Assembly: GCA_036346405.1 (NCBI GenBank)
Contig: CM070548.1
Location: forward strand, 50,635,779-50,699,778
Length of the DNA stretch: 64,000 nucleotides
Source of the DNA: Phyllostachys edulis
Lineage: Eukaryota > Streptophyta > Magnoliopsida > Poales > Poaceae
Reading direction: 5' to 3'
The position numbers and the translations under genes are program-made. A model generated the notes under the pieces. The model did not search any database and was not told where the DNA came from. It saw only the letters and a program-made list of their open reading frames with translations. Shown here piece by piece: positions 12,659 to 24,658 of the stretch; position 1 is the stretch's first letter, and each line of letters starts with the position of its first letter.

Positions 12659-14435
12659 AGTGGTAATGATCCATGATCTCTTACTTGTATGGCTTCTTTG
12701 TTTACATTGTAGAAATTTTTTATTTTGTGCTAGAGTAGGCTACATGTATCCCAATAGCTTGACTCGTGCCCTAGTCAATAGTAAAACAACCTACATGGAT
12801 CGACCCCGAAACAATTACTTTGCTCAATCTTTAGACTTCAGTTCGTTTGCAAAAGCTCATCAGATGGTCGATGCGCGTACGTACCGATATGCATGCATCA
12901 CAGCAACATCCCAGGACGGCCAGCTCCAAATTAGATTAGGCGGGAAACATCATACGTCTACCTCGATCACACGGTGGTCCACAGAACAGAACAACCTCTA
13001 CCAAAGCAGCCTACCAAAACATGATCGGATTTAAAGTACACACCAACTTGCAACTTATAGTTTGTAGCCAAGCTTGCAAATAACTTTTTTTAAGTACGGA
13101 CGCACACCCCCCCCCCCTCCTCCCACACACGCATATTGGGTGTGACCTTAACGCACGCATAATCTAGAGCGGAGGTTTAGATCTCACGTAGCTTGGACAT
13201 ACGATTTGACCATTGAACGAGCTTACGTGTGTATGTACTATTCCAAAAACCCCCTACCCAGTGAGGCGCACTGGGTTCGAACCCAGACAAGCTGCACGCA
13301 CATTGATGTTGTTAGCCAACCAAGCAACGCTATCCTATCTACAAGTATATATATACAGCATTCTGTACCAGTGGAACAAGCTAGCCTATTTACAAGTATG
13401 CACATGCAATATACTATCAATGCATCATGGCTGCAGAAACATACGGGCCCCCCCTGGCTTGGGCTGGCCTTGCCGTTGCAGGCCCTGCCGGCTGCAGCAG
13501 GTAGGCGTCACATATCGCATTGCATGCAAGAAGGCAAATCCAGGCGCAGCCTTTGCAACATCGATCGATCGCTGATTGACCGATCGACGCATGTCATGTT
13601 GGCATGCCACTATGCCAGCCACATGATGTGCGGCGGCTGCGGCGGCAACCGCGACCGCAGGAATTACACAAGGCCTTGTGCGTTGGGGCGTACACGTCGG
13701 CTTCAGGGAGCAGCTAGCATGCATTGGTCCTGGCTGCCGTGGGAAGCAGATCCTCTGCATTAGTATGATTAATACATAGAAGTATGGTGACAGGTATTAG
13801 GTCATTTTCATCATCTCCTCTAAAACAGGCGGTGACATGTATTAGGTTATTTTCGTCACCTCCAATCTAAAACAGATGGTCTAGATCCAGCGCTACGGGA
13901 CCAAAAAACAGTAAAGCCGCTATAGTATATTTGTTTCACAATTCCAAGCTGGACGATGCTACGTACAGAGCTAGGAGAGACCGAGTATTTTTTTTTTATG
14001 GTGCGCGCTTTAATTTGTATGATGTTCTACCTTTGAGCCTAGCTTGCATCTTTCGCTTTCGACGGAAGAGCTAGCACGCCTGTAGAATGAATGCGTCGCC
14101 GGTCAATGCAAAGTGGATGCACGTACCGTACGTCGTAACTAATCCTGAGTCTAGACCATTGTACGGTTTTCTTCTTCTCACTAGAAAATCAAGTGTTCGT
14201 TCAAAAAAAAAACCTAACAAATTAAGTGCGTGTCATGTCAGTTTGACCCAGCAGCTACCAGTGAATAATAACCAGCCAGGACACCTCAACCAAATCAACA
14301 AGCTAGCGACTGAACCAAAATACACCACAAATTAACTCACCAACCAATCTAGAGGAAGGAAATGTGCTGAGAGGGCTCTCTTCCAATTAGCCGTTAATTT
14401 CTCTCATAGACCCTCCCTACCCAGTGAGCCCCTTC
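12659..14435. other. No supported gene
   Basis: Open frames at 13206-13763 and nearby have no recognisable domain and overlap on both strands. Visible items are a poly-C run near 13107-13116; a tRNA B-box-like GGTTCGAACCC at about 13274, perhaps from a SINE; and a tandem pair of about 57 bp at 13787-13880 (acaggtattaggtcattttc and acatgtattaggttattttc). Confidence 0.5.
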
Positions 14436-15379
14436 TCACACTACTACAAAAAGACTAATACTGAACGCCTCATCACAGACGGTTGACCAAAACCGTCGGT
14501 ATTACATTCAATCACGCACGGTTTTGGTTTAGAGACCAAATGCAGGCTCTTCGCGCTTAAAAACCGCTCGTGAAGAGGAATATCACGACGGTTCATTTTG
14601 AAAACCGTCAGGAAGTATCACGCATTTCGTTCAACACGAACCGCTCGTGATATTATCAAGATCACGAGCGGTTTTAAACACAACCGTCAGGAGATATCGC
14701 GAGCGGTTCAACAAGAACCGCTCGTGATATTAATTAGTATCACTGAGCGGTTCTTAACAATAACCGCTCAGTGATAATATCGCCTCTGACTCCACGGCCG
14801 CCGCCATCGCCCGGCTCCCGACGCGTCTCTTCATCGCCGATGCGTAGCTCGTTTGCCGCCAATCCGCTTCGGCCCTCGATGCGTCTCTTCGCCTCACGCC
14901 CGAATTTATTCCTTGTTTGATAAAAGGATCATCCGCCATCCAAGATGATCATCCCACATACTTATAAAATTAAAAACGTAAATGGTCGCCTCTTCCTCGT
15001 CCGCCGCACGCGATGGCCTTCCCGCCTCATTTGTCACGAGCACCTCTCTCGGTGTAGGTTGAACTGCGTCTTTGCGAAGAACACCGCTTGATCAACAGTG
15101 TCTTCACTCCTCCGGCGGAGAATTTGCCGGAGCGGTGACGGCCACCTTCCGCCGCCTTGACATCCTCCTCCGCCGTGTCTTCCGGTGATCTCCCACTTTG
15201 GTAGCGTTCTGGCGTCATCGGCGTAGTCCTCCAAAACGACGTTGCACGCCTCTGTGAGGCTTGCCGTCACTTGGATCTGGAAATCGAGGCGGCAAAGCGA
15301 TCGATACGACCAGCCGATACCCTCAAGCAAGGAAGAGAGCCTATGGGCTCAATTCTTCTTGGTTCAACGAACCGAGGGT

Positions 15380-15660
15380 CTTGGAGACACTTGAACGAAG
15401 GCGTCGTGAGTGGGACGATTTCGAGCTTCATTCGCCGATGATCGTGAACCGCCCAATGCCGACGCCGCCGCCTATGAAGTATTGAAGACGGAGATAGCAC
15501 CTACCTCCGCCACTAGAAAAACTTTGTTTTATTTATAGGTTTTACTTTTTAAATCTTTTTGTAGTTTAGCCCATTTGTTTGGCCATATATATGAAAATTC
15601 CAAAATGAAAAAAAGTTTGGAGGTGGAGTTACTATATTTAATTATATGTTGTATTATTAG

Positions 15661-15742
<82 letters not shown>

Positions 15743-15960
15743 GGTTTTGTGGAAAAACAAAATCTAGTTTGGAGGTGAAGTTACAATTAATATTAATTAT
15801 ATCGAACGAGCGCGTCAGCGGGCGGGTGGACGATTTCAGTGCTTCGTCACGATCGAGAACCGTCCGATGCCGACACCGCCGCCTATGAAGTATTGCAGAG
15901 ATGGAGATAGCAACCTACCTTCACCACTAGAAAAACCTTGTTTAATTATAGGTTTCTGCT
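15380..15960 (+). repeat. Direct duplication inside the CACTA element
   Basis: A block of roughly 150 bp at about 15395-15545 (gggacgatttcgagct.., cgatgatcgtgaaccg.., ccgcctatgaagtattg, then ccactagaaaaactttg) recurs at about 15815-15960 with substitutions. The first copy ends an open frame with the peptide NRPMPTPPPMKY; the second copy keeps the same final codons. The two copies flank the microsatellite 15661-15739. Confidence 0.65.
15661..15739. repeat. (CT)n followed by (AT)n microsatellite
   Basis: About 28 bases of CT dinucleotide are followed by about 50 bases of AT dinucleotide without interruption. Confidence 0.95.
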
Positions 15961-16436
15961 TTTTTAATATAAACATGTAATTTCTTCACATGTCATGTAA
16001 GTGTATATACTTGAGAAAAAAAACATTTCACGGACGGTTCCATAATGGAACCGTCTGTGATATAAGATATATCACGAGACGGCTCCATAATGGAACCGCT
16101 CGTGATATGTCCTATATCACGCACAGTTCCATAATAGAACCGCTCTCGATAAGTCTTTATAAGTAGGAGCTAGCATAGCTTGCCGCTAGGGTTTGCGCCT
16201 AACTCGTCACTTCCCAAATGCCTTACTCTCGTCTGCTCCTCCTCGCCGCCGACGCCGCTTATTCTTCCTGCCGCCACCGTGGTTGCGCTGCATTAAGGTC
16301 CTCTCTGTCTCTACCCTCCTTGCTCGGTGATGAAAATGGCTAGCTAGTGCTCTCACGATGGATGCCGAGGGCTACTCTTGGTGTGGTGGGTTTGGACACC
16401 CTTGGTCTTGTTCTCTTGTCGATGAACCGCTCAATG

Positions 16437-16793
16437 ATGTTAATAGTCTTATGCTGAAATTGAATTGATAATTAGTTCATATTAATAGTCCCTTGCTCGT
16501 GATGTAATGATGTAAATAGTCCTATGCTGAAATTGAATTGATAATTAGTTCATATTAATAGTCCCTTGCTCGTGATGTAATGATGTAAATAGTCCTATGC
16601 TGAAATTGAATTGATAATTAGTTCATATTAATAGTCCTCTTGTTGTGTGATGTAATGATGTCAATAGTCTTATGCTGAAATTAAATTGATAATTAGTTCA
16701 TATTAATAGTCCTCTTGCTCGTGATGTAATGGTGTCAATAGTCTTATGTGAAATTGAATTGATAATTAGTTCATATTAATAGTCCCTTGTTCA
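16437..16793 (+). repeat. Tandem array, five copies of a 73-75-bp unit
   Basis: The unit contains AATAGTCYTATGCTGAAATT, GATAATTAGTTCATATTAAT and AGTCCCTTGCTCGTGATG. Starts of the AATAGTC motif are near 16441, 16514, 16588, 16662 and 16736. Later copies diverge slightly (tcttgttgtgtgatg and tcaatagtc). Confidence 0.85.
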
Positions 16794-16854
16794 TGCTTGG
16801 TCAAGTTCTCCTACCTCTTGCGTGCAGTCGTCCTACCATTCCATTCATAATCTC

Positions 16855-17557
16855 TTCTCTATAAAGTCTCCAGCGGTATTGCTTGTGCCATTAAACCGGC
16901 ATCATATCCATATTATATATATATTATTAAATGATCCTCGACCACTTTAGGAATTAGTCACATGACATGAGAAGAATGAGGCGGTATCCACGGGCAATCT
17001 CATTGAGCCCTTGCAAGTATAAAGTATGGATGCAAAGAAGCGGTCGGACATCCAATTACACGGATTGGGCGTCGCTATGTTCGAAAGTGGCGTTGATCAT
17101 AACTTCTGTTGGGAAGTGGCATCATGTATTAGCAACCAACAATTCTTGAGCATGTAATTGTCTTTAAAGCCAACAAGAACACCAAGCAACAAGTTGAGAA
17201 TTCTTTTGAAATATGAGAATGGTTGCTTGGTGTTCTTGTTGGGTTTAAAGACGATTACATGCTCAAGAATGGTTAGTTGCTAATATATGATGCCACTTCC
17301 TACGGAGTATACAAGATCAACGATATTTTTGAACATAGCGACGCCCAATCCAGTAATTGGATGTCCGACCGCTCTTTGCATCCCTACTTATATTTGCATG
17401 GGCTCAATGAGGTTGTCCGTGGCTACCGCCTCATCCTTCTCATGTCAAGGCGGACGATCCCCAAAGTGGCCGAGAGACTACGTAACAATATATATGTAAT
17501 ATATATATGATGCCGATTTAATGGTACAAGCAACCACCGCTGGGCCTTTATAGAGAA
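16855..17557. repeat. Long inverted repeat, about 336-bp arms
   Basis: The left arm (16855-17190) and right arm (17222-17557) are reverse complements along their length with scattered mismatches. The inner ends are ACAAGAACACCAAGCAAC and GTTGCTTGGTGTTCTTGT, and the outer ends are TTCTCTATAAAG and CTTTATAGAGAA. The spacer is 31 bases (17191-17221). A transcript across it would fold into one long hairpin. Confidence 0.85.
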
Positions 17558-17852
17558 ATCATCATGCATGAAGCCAAACCACAAACCGCTCGTGATATGC
17601 ACTTATCACGCACGGTTTGTGGTCAAACCGCTCGTGATATGTGATTATCACGCGGTTTGTGGTCAAACCGCTCGTGATATATAAGATCGCAGACGGTTTG
17701 AACCACAAACCGCTCAGGAAAGTATACATCACAGACGGTTCAAAACCGCTCGTGATGACCTCATGTCATCATCGACCCATAAACTCGACGGCTCACGAAA
17801 CCGCTCGTGATGACGTTGAACCGCTCGGAAAGCCTTTTCTGTAGTAGTGTCA

Positions 17853-18544
17853 TCAGATTTTCTTCCCAATTTAGATCAGCATGGATAACGCAGATCGAGT
17901 AGTTAGCGAATCCGGCCCCGCCGCTTAGCGCCAAGACCATTCGACACGCGTCTTGGCCGGCCAGTCAATCAAATAGAATGAGAGGACTAGCTTGATCGCT
18001 ATGAGCCAGGAAGAAGCCCAACTATAGAATCGCAGTCGCAGAGCGTGCCGTTTCGGCCAAAGCGGCAGCTAACCTCGTGTGACGCCAGATGCTAGCAAGA
18101 AGCGGATCATATGCATTAGCAAAGGAGCACACTTGTACGTATTAGCCATTTCTCTTCACCGTCCGATTCAAAACGAATGAACTAGATCAAGTGCCGTAGT
18201 ACCCAAGAACAGAGTAAAAGTGCTACAGTAGCATTTCATTGTTTCTTTACGGATCCGGGAGAGCCGGGTCCTCGCTACCATGTCTTAACTTACATCCGTC
18301 GGTTGTAACTTACATTCGGATTCCAAATCTTTACCGAATTTACCCTGGCCTCAAGTTCTCTTTCAAACTTCCGAAAAAAAAAATGAACTTCCCACATCAT
18401 ATATAATAGCAGATAGAGTTCAAAACAGCCCAAAAAAAACCCCCTTAAAATACCATATCCTCGCCGGTGGCTACGGTGCCACAGAATCACCTCATTTCAG
18501 GCGAGTGGCCGGTGGGATTCCTAACCTTGTTGAAAGTTGAAACC
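17853..18544. other. No supported gene
   Basis: Unassigned intergenic sequence between the CACTA element and the MITE. I see no domain-bearing frame and no terminal repeats. Confidence 0.5.
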
Positions 18545-18553
18545 TATAATTAA

Positions 18554-18849
18554 GAGTAAAGTCCATTACCGGTCCTTAAACTTTTATCTTTGTGTCATCG
18601 GTCCATAGACTTTCAAAGTGTGTCATCCCGGTCCCTAAACACTGTTTGGGTCTCAAACATAGCCCTCTTGCTTAGGCACAGTAATGGCACACTTTGAAAG
18701 TCTATAGACCGGGATGACACAGTATAAAAAGTTTAAGGACTAATTTGAGACCCAAACAGTGTTTAGGGACCGGGATGACATACTTTGAAAGTCTATGGAC
18801 CGGGATGACACAGCATAAAAAGTTTAAGGACCGGTAATGGACTTTACTC
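18554..18849. mobile_element. Mutator-type MITE
   Basis: The ends GAGTAAAGTCCATTACCGG and CCGGTAATGGACTTTACTC are perfect reverse complements. The flanks are the same 9 bases, TATAATTAA (18545-18553 and 18850-18858), the TSD length of Mutator-like elements. The module 'ggaccgggatgacac..agt..ttaagga' occurs in both arms and again in the centre (18700-18760), so the whole 296 bp can fold on itself. There is no coding capacity. Confidence 0.88.
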
Positions 18850-18858
18850 TATAATTAA

Positions 18859-20244
18859 CCTGGTTTTCTGTCTGGGCAGCCTGTTGGGTGCTGTAATTTG
18901 CCAGTTAGGCTAAACCTGGGTTTGCGCCTAAACCGGATGTTTATTCCTGCATTCATTATTAATTAATTAGCAATAATCTCCTGTTTGGTGTACGTATACA
19001 GGAGTAGACTGGTAGTTAGTGCGTCACCTCAGTTCCAGCATTGATCCCACGCAAGCATGCTTGCCACTTAACCAAAAGACTAGACGGCTAATCAGTCCGT
19101 CTCTGCGTAGTGACACGCCACTAACCACCCTGCTCGATGCATGATTAATTCGGAGCAACTACGTACGTACGTACGCGAATCTAATAATTTCGTGTTAATT
19201 TGTCGTCGTTGCTACATGTATATCGATCCATGGAGAGTTCTTCTGGCTTTATTCTATTAACTTGTAGTTCTGTTAGTACTATTTCCATTTAGATAATGTT
19301 CTATCTCCATGCATATGCATGTCGTGTTGTGGTGGATACAGCTGTGGTATACGTACAAGCAGCAAGATATACACGAATCTGAATCCATCTTCTCTCAATG
19401 CTACCATGTCCATGGTGGATAGAGACACCGATATACACACGCGCGCTCTTCTTCGTTTCGTCACTTTGAATAATTTCTTTTTGAAGACTAGTTTGCGTAA
19501 TTAATGTCTATTTCACCAGGTGGCTTCCAAAATTGGGTCACATATGGTTAGATGACTTGTGAAGTCTCCAGAACGATCTATTTTCCCCTAAAAAAAGTAA
19601 AAAAAATGGTCAACTGCTTCGCTTAACAAACAAGCCAGTGAGCTAGCTCAAACCCTTTTGACTGACAAAAAGCATGCAGTCGCAGATATACATAGCTAGA
19701 TGGCAACGGCCGGGACAGGTAAGGTTCGTTCTACCGATCATTTTCAAATCTTGTTAACGATGCTAGCTCCTAAAAGGTCTCTGCGAATCTGGACGTCGTA
19801 TCCCATCTTTAATCCTAATGGCATGTGACAAGGTGATTAACCTGAAACTTACTTGTAACCACTACACTAACTCCATTCAGTTTCTCGGTCGGTTGGTCCT
19901 TTGTCACTTTCACAAGTGCCAGAAGTAGTACAATATCGTGGAGAGCTAGAGCTTGCGAGATTTAAGTAGTCACACCGCTTGCAGCATGACAGTTTGCTCC
20001 AATGTCTCTAAACATGCATTGAGTTTGTTCATATATAAGGGAAAAACTAGCATTTGCACGTACATTCGGTGAGCTATCTTTAGCGCGCCTACTTGGGTCT
20101 GTTTGGAATGCAGTATTTTTTTAATTTTACAGAAAAGATCGAGCACCAATCCTCCAAAATGCAGTTTCTCTGAAACTATGCAATCCAAACAGAGGTTAAT
20201 TTAGGTTTTTTCTGTGGGTGGGTAGGTGGGTTGGGGGAGGGGGC
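18859..20244. other. No supported gene
   Basis: Unassigned intergenic sequence. A small imperfect inverted pair (GGTCTGTTTGGAATGCA near 20096 and TGCAATCCAAACAGAGG near 20178) could be the ends of a roughly 100-bp MITE, but no TSD was found. Confidence 0.4.
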
Positions 20245-20252
20245 GGTAGAGT

Positions 20253-20790
20253 GTGGACATGTTCAAACGTCTGAAACGGCGGTAGGCCTGAGCTCAGCCT
20301 GAAAGTTGAGTTTTTCATTTAAAAAATTATTTTAATTATTTTTCAGAATTTAAAAAAACCCTAGGTTTTAGGGCATGAGTAACACAGAACCCCATATTTT
20401 GATTTCCCCCCCCCCCAGAAAACCCTAGGTTTTGAGCTATTAGTAACACAAAACCCCACGTTTTGAGATTTTTCAGAAAACACCACGACGTGAGGTTTTG
20501 TGTTACCAAGGTCTCAAATTTGTGAGAAAAAAATATCAAAACGTGGGGTTTTGTGTTACTAATATCTCAAAATTTAGGATTTTCTGGAAAAAAAATTCTC
20601 AAAATATAAGGTTTTGTGTTACTAATGCTTCAAAATCTTGGGTTTTCTGAAATTTTCAGAATTAAAAAATAGTTTTCATATTTTTAATTGAATTTTTTGG
20701 GCCTCGGGTTTTCGGGCCGAAAACGCAATCTCAAGCCCAGCCCAGACTGCCTCGGGCTTAAGCCAGGCCGGACCGCCTATGAACACCTCT
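20253..20790. mobile_element. Possible hAT-type foldback element
   Basis: The left end GTGGACATGTTCA and the right end, read as AGAGGTGTTCAT in reverse complement, are flanked by GGTAGAGT (20245-20252) and GGTGGAGA (20791-20798), 6 of 8 identical. The interior (20340-20660) is a degenerate inverted repeat built from 'aaaacc..acgttttgag' and 'ggttttgtgttactaat' modules. There is no coding capacity. Confidence 0.4.
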
Positions 20791-20909
20791 GGTGGAGAGC
20801 CACCACCAATTCATTGAGAGAGAGAGAGAAGTGCCGTTATACAACAAGATATTACAAGGAAATGACGCTGTAAGCCGCACAACACGCCTAACAGAACACC
20901 ATTGGTTTT

Positions 20910-21001
20910 AGGCCTATTTGGGACCTAGGAATTTTATCGAAATAGAACAAACATAATTCCCGTAACATTTTCGTATAATTCCACGTTTGGAACGAGGCCT
21001 A
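20910..21001. repeat. Small inverted-repeat element, probable MITE remnant
   Basis: AGGCCTATTTGGGACC at the left and the reverse complement of the right end, AGGCCTCGTTCCAAACG, are related, and both continue into GGAATT. No convincing TSD is visible. Confidence 0.35.
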
Positions 21002-23232
21002 GTGTACGTACGATTTCGGAAGTTTGGAGGATCCCTCAAACTTTACATTTGTGATACAATAATACCTACCTGGGCAATCACTCGAGTCAATAGCCAATCC
21101 AGATCATGCACACATGTTGGAATATTTGTTGCTCACAGCAGGTGGAGCTGGAAATATGTTAAATCATACAAGGTAAAGTGGGCGCTGATGAGGCATTGCA
21201 TCACATGATTCACATCCAAGTAAAGTATAGGGTTAGGAACTAACTGGAATGGCACACACATGCATGGGATCTTACACCACCCAAACCAACGGCCTGATCC
21301 TACTGCCTACCCTTTTGGAACTAGTAGTTGAATCATGGGTGTTGATTAATCAGTGCGTAAGCATTGCACGTGAAGCCAAATCTCCTAGCTAGTTATGAGG
21401 TCTCCCTCATGCTTAGAAGAGGAAGCTTAATCTGTCCCTCTGCAGTACCGAAGATTCTTCTTCTCTTTCATGGTTAGGAGTGAACAGTGACGAATCCGGG
21501 ATTAAAATGAAGGGATGCTAACAGAGCTCTGGTTTTCATCTACTTCTAGACTCCATTATCTCTAATAGCCGATAGATACCAGTGCTACAGACGCACCCAT
21601 GGTCAGACCGACGATAGGGGTTCTCCCCGGGAAGTGGACGAACATACCAGGGCTGACGGCTGGTGATGTCAAACCGCCAACCACCTTTATTCTCCGCAAT
21701 CGATCACAGCTCACAAGGTGGTCTGACGTGTCGTCGTCAGAGCAGATTTCGAGTAAATCTCAGCACCCGTCCCATTGTGTAAGCATGTTGTTGCCACGTC
21801 ACCATCCTTCTCGGAAGCATGGCGATGGCGTATTCCCTGCACGCACCAACCATCGATTCCGCTCTATAAATTAATGGGCGGTGTGCAAATCAAGGAGAGC
21901 TAATTGGATGAGCTGAAAGGGTATGAACCGACGCTGAATTATTAACATTTCTACGAGATCGTCTCTTAATAAGTGGCCGGTCGATCGAGCTTTACATGTT
22001 GACATGGCGGTGCTGACAGCGACGTTGCTGATAAGATCACAGGCAGGGCACGTACGGTTGTTACGCAGAAGCAGGCGGCCGATTGGTACAACGAAAAGAA
22101 GGAGGCCCCGTGTATCTGGCAGCACTTGTCGTGTATATAGCTAGCTTTTGTCTAAGCTGATTTGTTATTAGCCAGGCGTTGCCGTCTTGCCGACCCCCTG
22201 TGAGCGCCACCACTTGCATGCTCTGCGATTTGATCCCCGAATATATGCTCAACGTCCTGATTGACGCCGGGAAAAACCTTCTCTCTCTTACAGAGAAGAG
22301 ACATCCTCCTATCTCATCCGATGGCTATTTTGACGTCTTGCTTTCGAGATACTATGTTAGCATTGGCTATGTGCAGAGATCACAAGTCATCATTATCAAC
22401 AATCAGTACTGATTTACGCCGGGAAAAACTCTCTCTCTCTCTCTCGAAGGACGTACTCCTATCTCATCCGGCGTCTATTTTGACGCCTTGATTGCTTTCG
22501 AGCATTGGCTCTGCGGAGTGCATATGCCTGTTGGCGGAGAGGGCAAGAAGATGGGATGAGATAGGAGAACGTCCCCATCGGGCCATCGGTCTTTTATTAA
22601 ATTTTTTTCTTTTTGGACATGCGTAAATTTACCTACTACATATAAATTAACATATTTATTGCAATGGATAACAAACTGCAAGCCATCAGTCAAAGCACTC
22701 TCACTGAGGGCATCTTCAATAGTGGTCACATCAACCGTCTCTTACCTGTTATTCAGTCAAAATCCTGGTTAGAGAAGAGAGGATATAAAGAGAGACAGTG
22801 TGTATGTCATCTCTTATATAAGAGACAAACTGGGTACGCAAACCATCGCAAATGGTGAGTCTGTAAAGAGAGAAGTTCTGTTGAAAATAAATGATTTTAT
22901 AAATAAATTATTAGATATGTTCTCAAAGATTGTTTGTAAATGAGTTAGAGTTTTTAAAGACAACTCTAAGAGATAAACTGTTGTATATGCCTTGACTCCT
23001 GGTGCGTTGTTTCTAAAGTCCTATATAGAAGGAGAGATAATACATTAAATGGGTGTTTAGATGCAACCATCGGGATGCATAGTATGCATATGTTGTATCT
23101 AAGCCCCACAAGATCATTAATTTATTCTCTCCTACCCTACCTCCTCCTCTCTCTCCCCTTCCAATCTCCACCCTCTAACTTCCTTGGTTTTCTCAAACAG
23201 ATTATATCTTTCAGGAGATACAGCTCTACTCT
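21002..23232. other. No supported gene; local duplications
   Basis: No domain-bearing frame. A roughly 78-bp block at 22262-22340 (gacgccgggaaaaac.., tcctatctcatccg, tattttgacg) is repeated at 22413-22490, and part of it recurs inverted at about 22553-22576. The 22680-23000 stretch has repeated 'aagagaga' tracts and possible short inverted ends (GGCATCTTCAATAGT and ATACAACAGTT-like) without a TSD. Confidence 0.5.
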
Positions 23233-23240
23233 CTTTTCCT

Positions 23241-24650
23241 TAGGGGTGTTAATGAGTTGGGTTGAAATGGGTTAAACGGGTTGGGTTTTAATTCGGGTTG
23301 AGTTTGGATGGGTTGAAATGGGTTGTTGTAGTTAACGGGTTGGGTCGGGTTGGGTTTATAGTAGAAACGGGTTGAGTTGGGTTGGTGTGGGTTAAAAAAT
23401 TTCGGGTTAAAATGGGTTTGATGAGTGGGTTGATTTTGGGTGTGAGTTCTAGATTGAAATCCGCAGCCACCGACCACGGCAGCCTACATCCACCACGCAC
23501 CGCAGCCGTGCTTGCCTTCGTCGCGCCCGCCGCCGCCTATGTCCACTTCGAGGCGCCTCTCCCATGCTCCTCAACGCCCAAGACTCTACTCGCCCACCAC
23601 GCACGGCCGCCTCCATCTTCACCATCGCGTCAGACGCTCATGAGCAGCAGCTCGTCTTGCCTCCGGTCCGCCCACCTTCACCACCGAGTCAGCCCATCAC
23701 AAGACGTCTCTCTCCTCCACTTGCGTGCATTGAGCACTCTTACACCAGTTCTTTTTCACCAAACATCTCGAGAGATTGAAGGAGGTAGAGAGAGGCTCAA
23801 AGCAGCGCCGCCGACAATTCCATGTATCTCGAATTCGCCACCACGGCACCAATTGCTTCTTTGGCGGAGAGCCAGAGGTAAAGAGGAAATGAGCTTTCCA
23901 GATTTTTTAGCAAGATTTTGCCATTTCGGTGGAAATTGTTTGGCACAAGCGTAAATCTCATCTTGGTTTTCTTTCTCGCAGGAGAGGAAGGGGTGGCAAG
24001 GAATCTTCTTTGGTGTTGTAATCTCGCAGATCTGCTCCACCTTTGTGTTTTCTTGGAATCTCGACTTGCAAGGCGAGGAACCGAATCGTATGGTCGGGCG
24101 TGGCGAGGCATCATGATGGGTAGAATTGGCTTGGTCTCTCGACCGATCTTTGCTCGCACGCCAATTAATCCACCGTTTGGCCAAGAAATCTAGTGATTTG
24201 AGGAAATCTTGAGAGCAATGGCGTCGTGGGACAACACGGGAGATGCCGAGATCGCAAAATTGATGGGGCTTGACACGCGCGGCTCATCTCCATGATCGTC
24301 AAGGCGGCGTCCATAGCGCGGATGCACAAGCGCAATCGTCGCCGGTTTCAGGCAAAGACCTAAGGCTCATCGGTGACCTGATCGAGCAGCTCGGTGTCGG
24401 AGCTCAAGAAGTACTTTGAGCGCTTGGCTGGAGCAACTCGAGGAGGAACCGGGAAATGGGTGGAAATGGGTGAAAATTTGGGTTGAAAACGGGTTGAGAG
24501 AATTGGGTTGGGTTGGGTTGGGTTGAAATTACATGTGGGTTGGGTTGGGTTTTGGAGATGAAGTAGTGGGCTGGTTTGGGTTGGGTGACATGCTGCATAA
24601 AAGTGGGTTGGGTTGGATTTGGGTGGGGTTTTAGCCCATTAACACCCCTA
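23241..24650 (+). mobile_element. Non-autonomous hAT element with captured gene fragment
   Basis: The left end TAGGGGTGTTAATG is matched by the reverse complement of the right end. The flanks are the identical 8-mer CTTTTCCT (23233-23240 and 24651-24658), diagnostic of hAT. Both subterminal zones (23250-23450 and 24470-24630) are dense in GGGTTGGGTT/GGGTTGAAATGGG motifs. The GC-rich interior is unlike the ends in base composition and contains an MCA1-like gene fragment, making this a 'Pack-hAT' type element. Confidence 0.88.
23460..24445 (+). pseudogene. Captured MCA1-like (mid1-complementing activity) fragment
   Basis: From the ATG at 24218 the translation begins MASWDNTGDAEIAKLMGLD and, after a one-base frame change, continues with ISMIVKAASIARMHKRN and LRLIGDLIEQL; after another frame change it gives SELKKYFERL. 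Their order and spacing match the amino-terminal region of plant MCA1 proteins, plasma-membrane Ca2+-permeable mechanosensing proteins (called cell number regulator 13 in maize). Family knowledge: full proteins are about 420 residues with a carboxy-terminal PLAC8 Cys-rich domain; here only about 70 residues remain. Upstream, GTAAAG (23878) to CTCGCAG (23981) looks like a retained 5'-leader intron, so the capture probably came from genomic DNA rather than mRNA. Not functional. Confidence 0.65.
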
Positions 24651-24658
24651 CTTTTCCT

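Larger units (their letters stand above)
14439..17849. mobile_element. Non-autonomous CACTA element, 3.4 kb
   Basis: It starts CACTACTACAAAAAG and ends TGTAGTAGTG, with TCA flanks on both sides (14436-14438 and 17850-17852). Subterminal arrays at 14460-14790, 16025-16160 and 17580-17840 repeat ACCGCTCGTGATA and related AACCGTC/CGGTT motifs. Between them are GC-rich coding-like stretches (14780-15490), a (CT)n-(AT)n microsatellite, a 73-75-bp tandem array and a large inverted repeat, each listed separately. No transposase coding is visible, so movement would depend on an enzyme supplied elsewhere. Confidence 0.85.

Noticed and set aside
13270..13290. B-box-like GGTTCGAACCC suggesting a tRNA gene
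   Set aside because: No matching A box or cloverleaf arms could be placed; at best a SINE fragment.
13206..13763. 185-codon open frame upstream of the CACTA element
   Set aside because: Overlapping open frames on both strands, no domain, no promoter or splice evidence.
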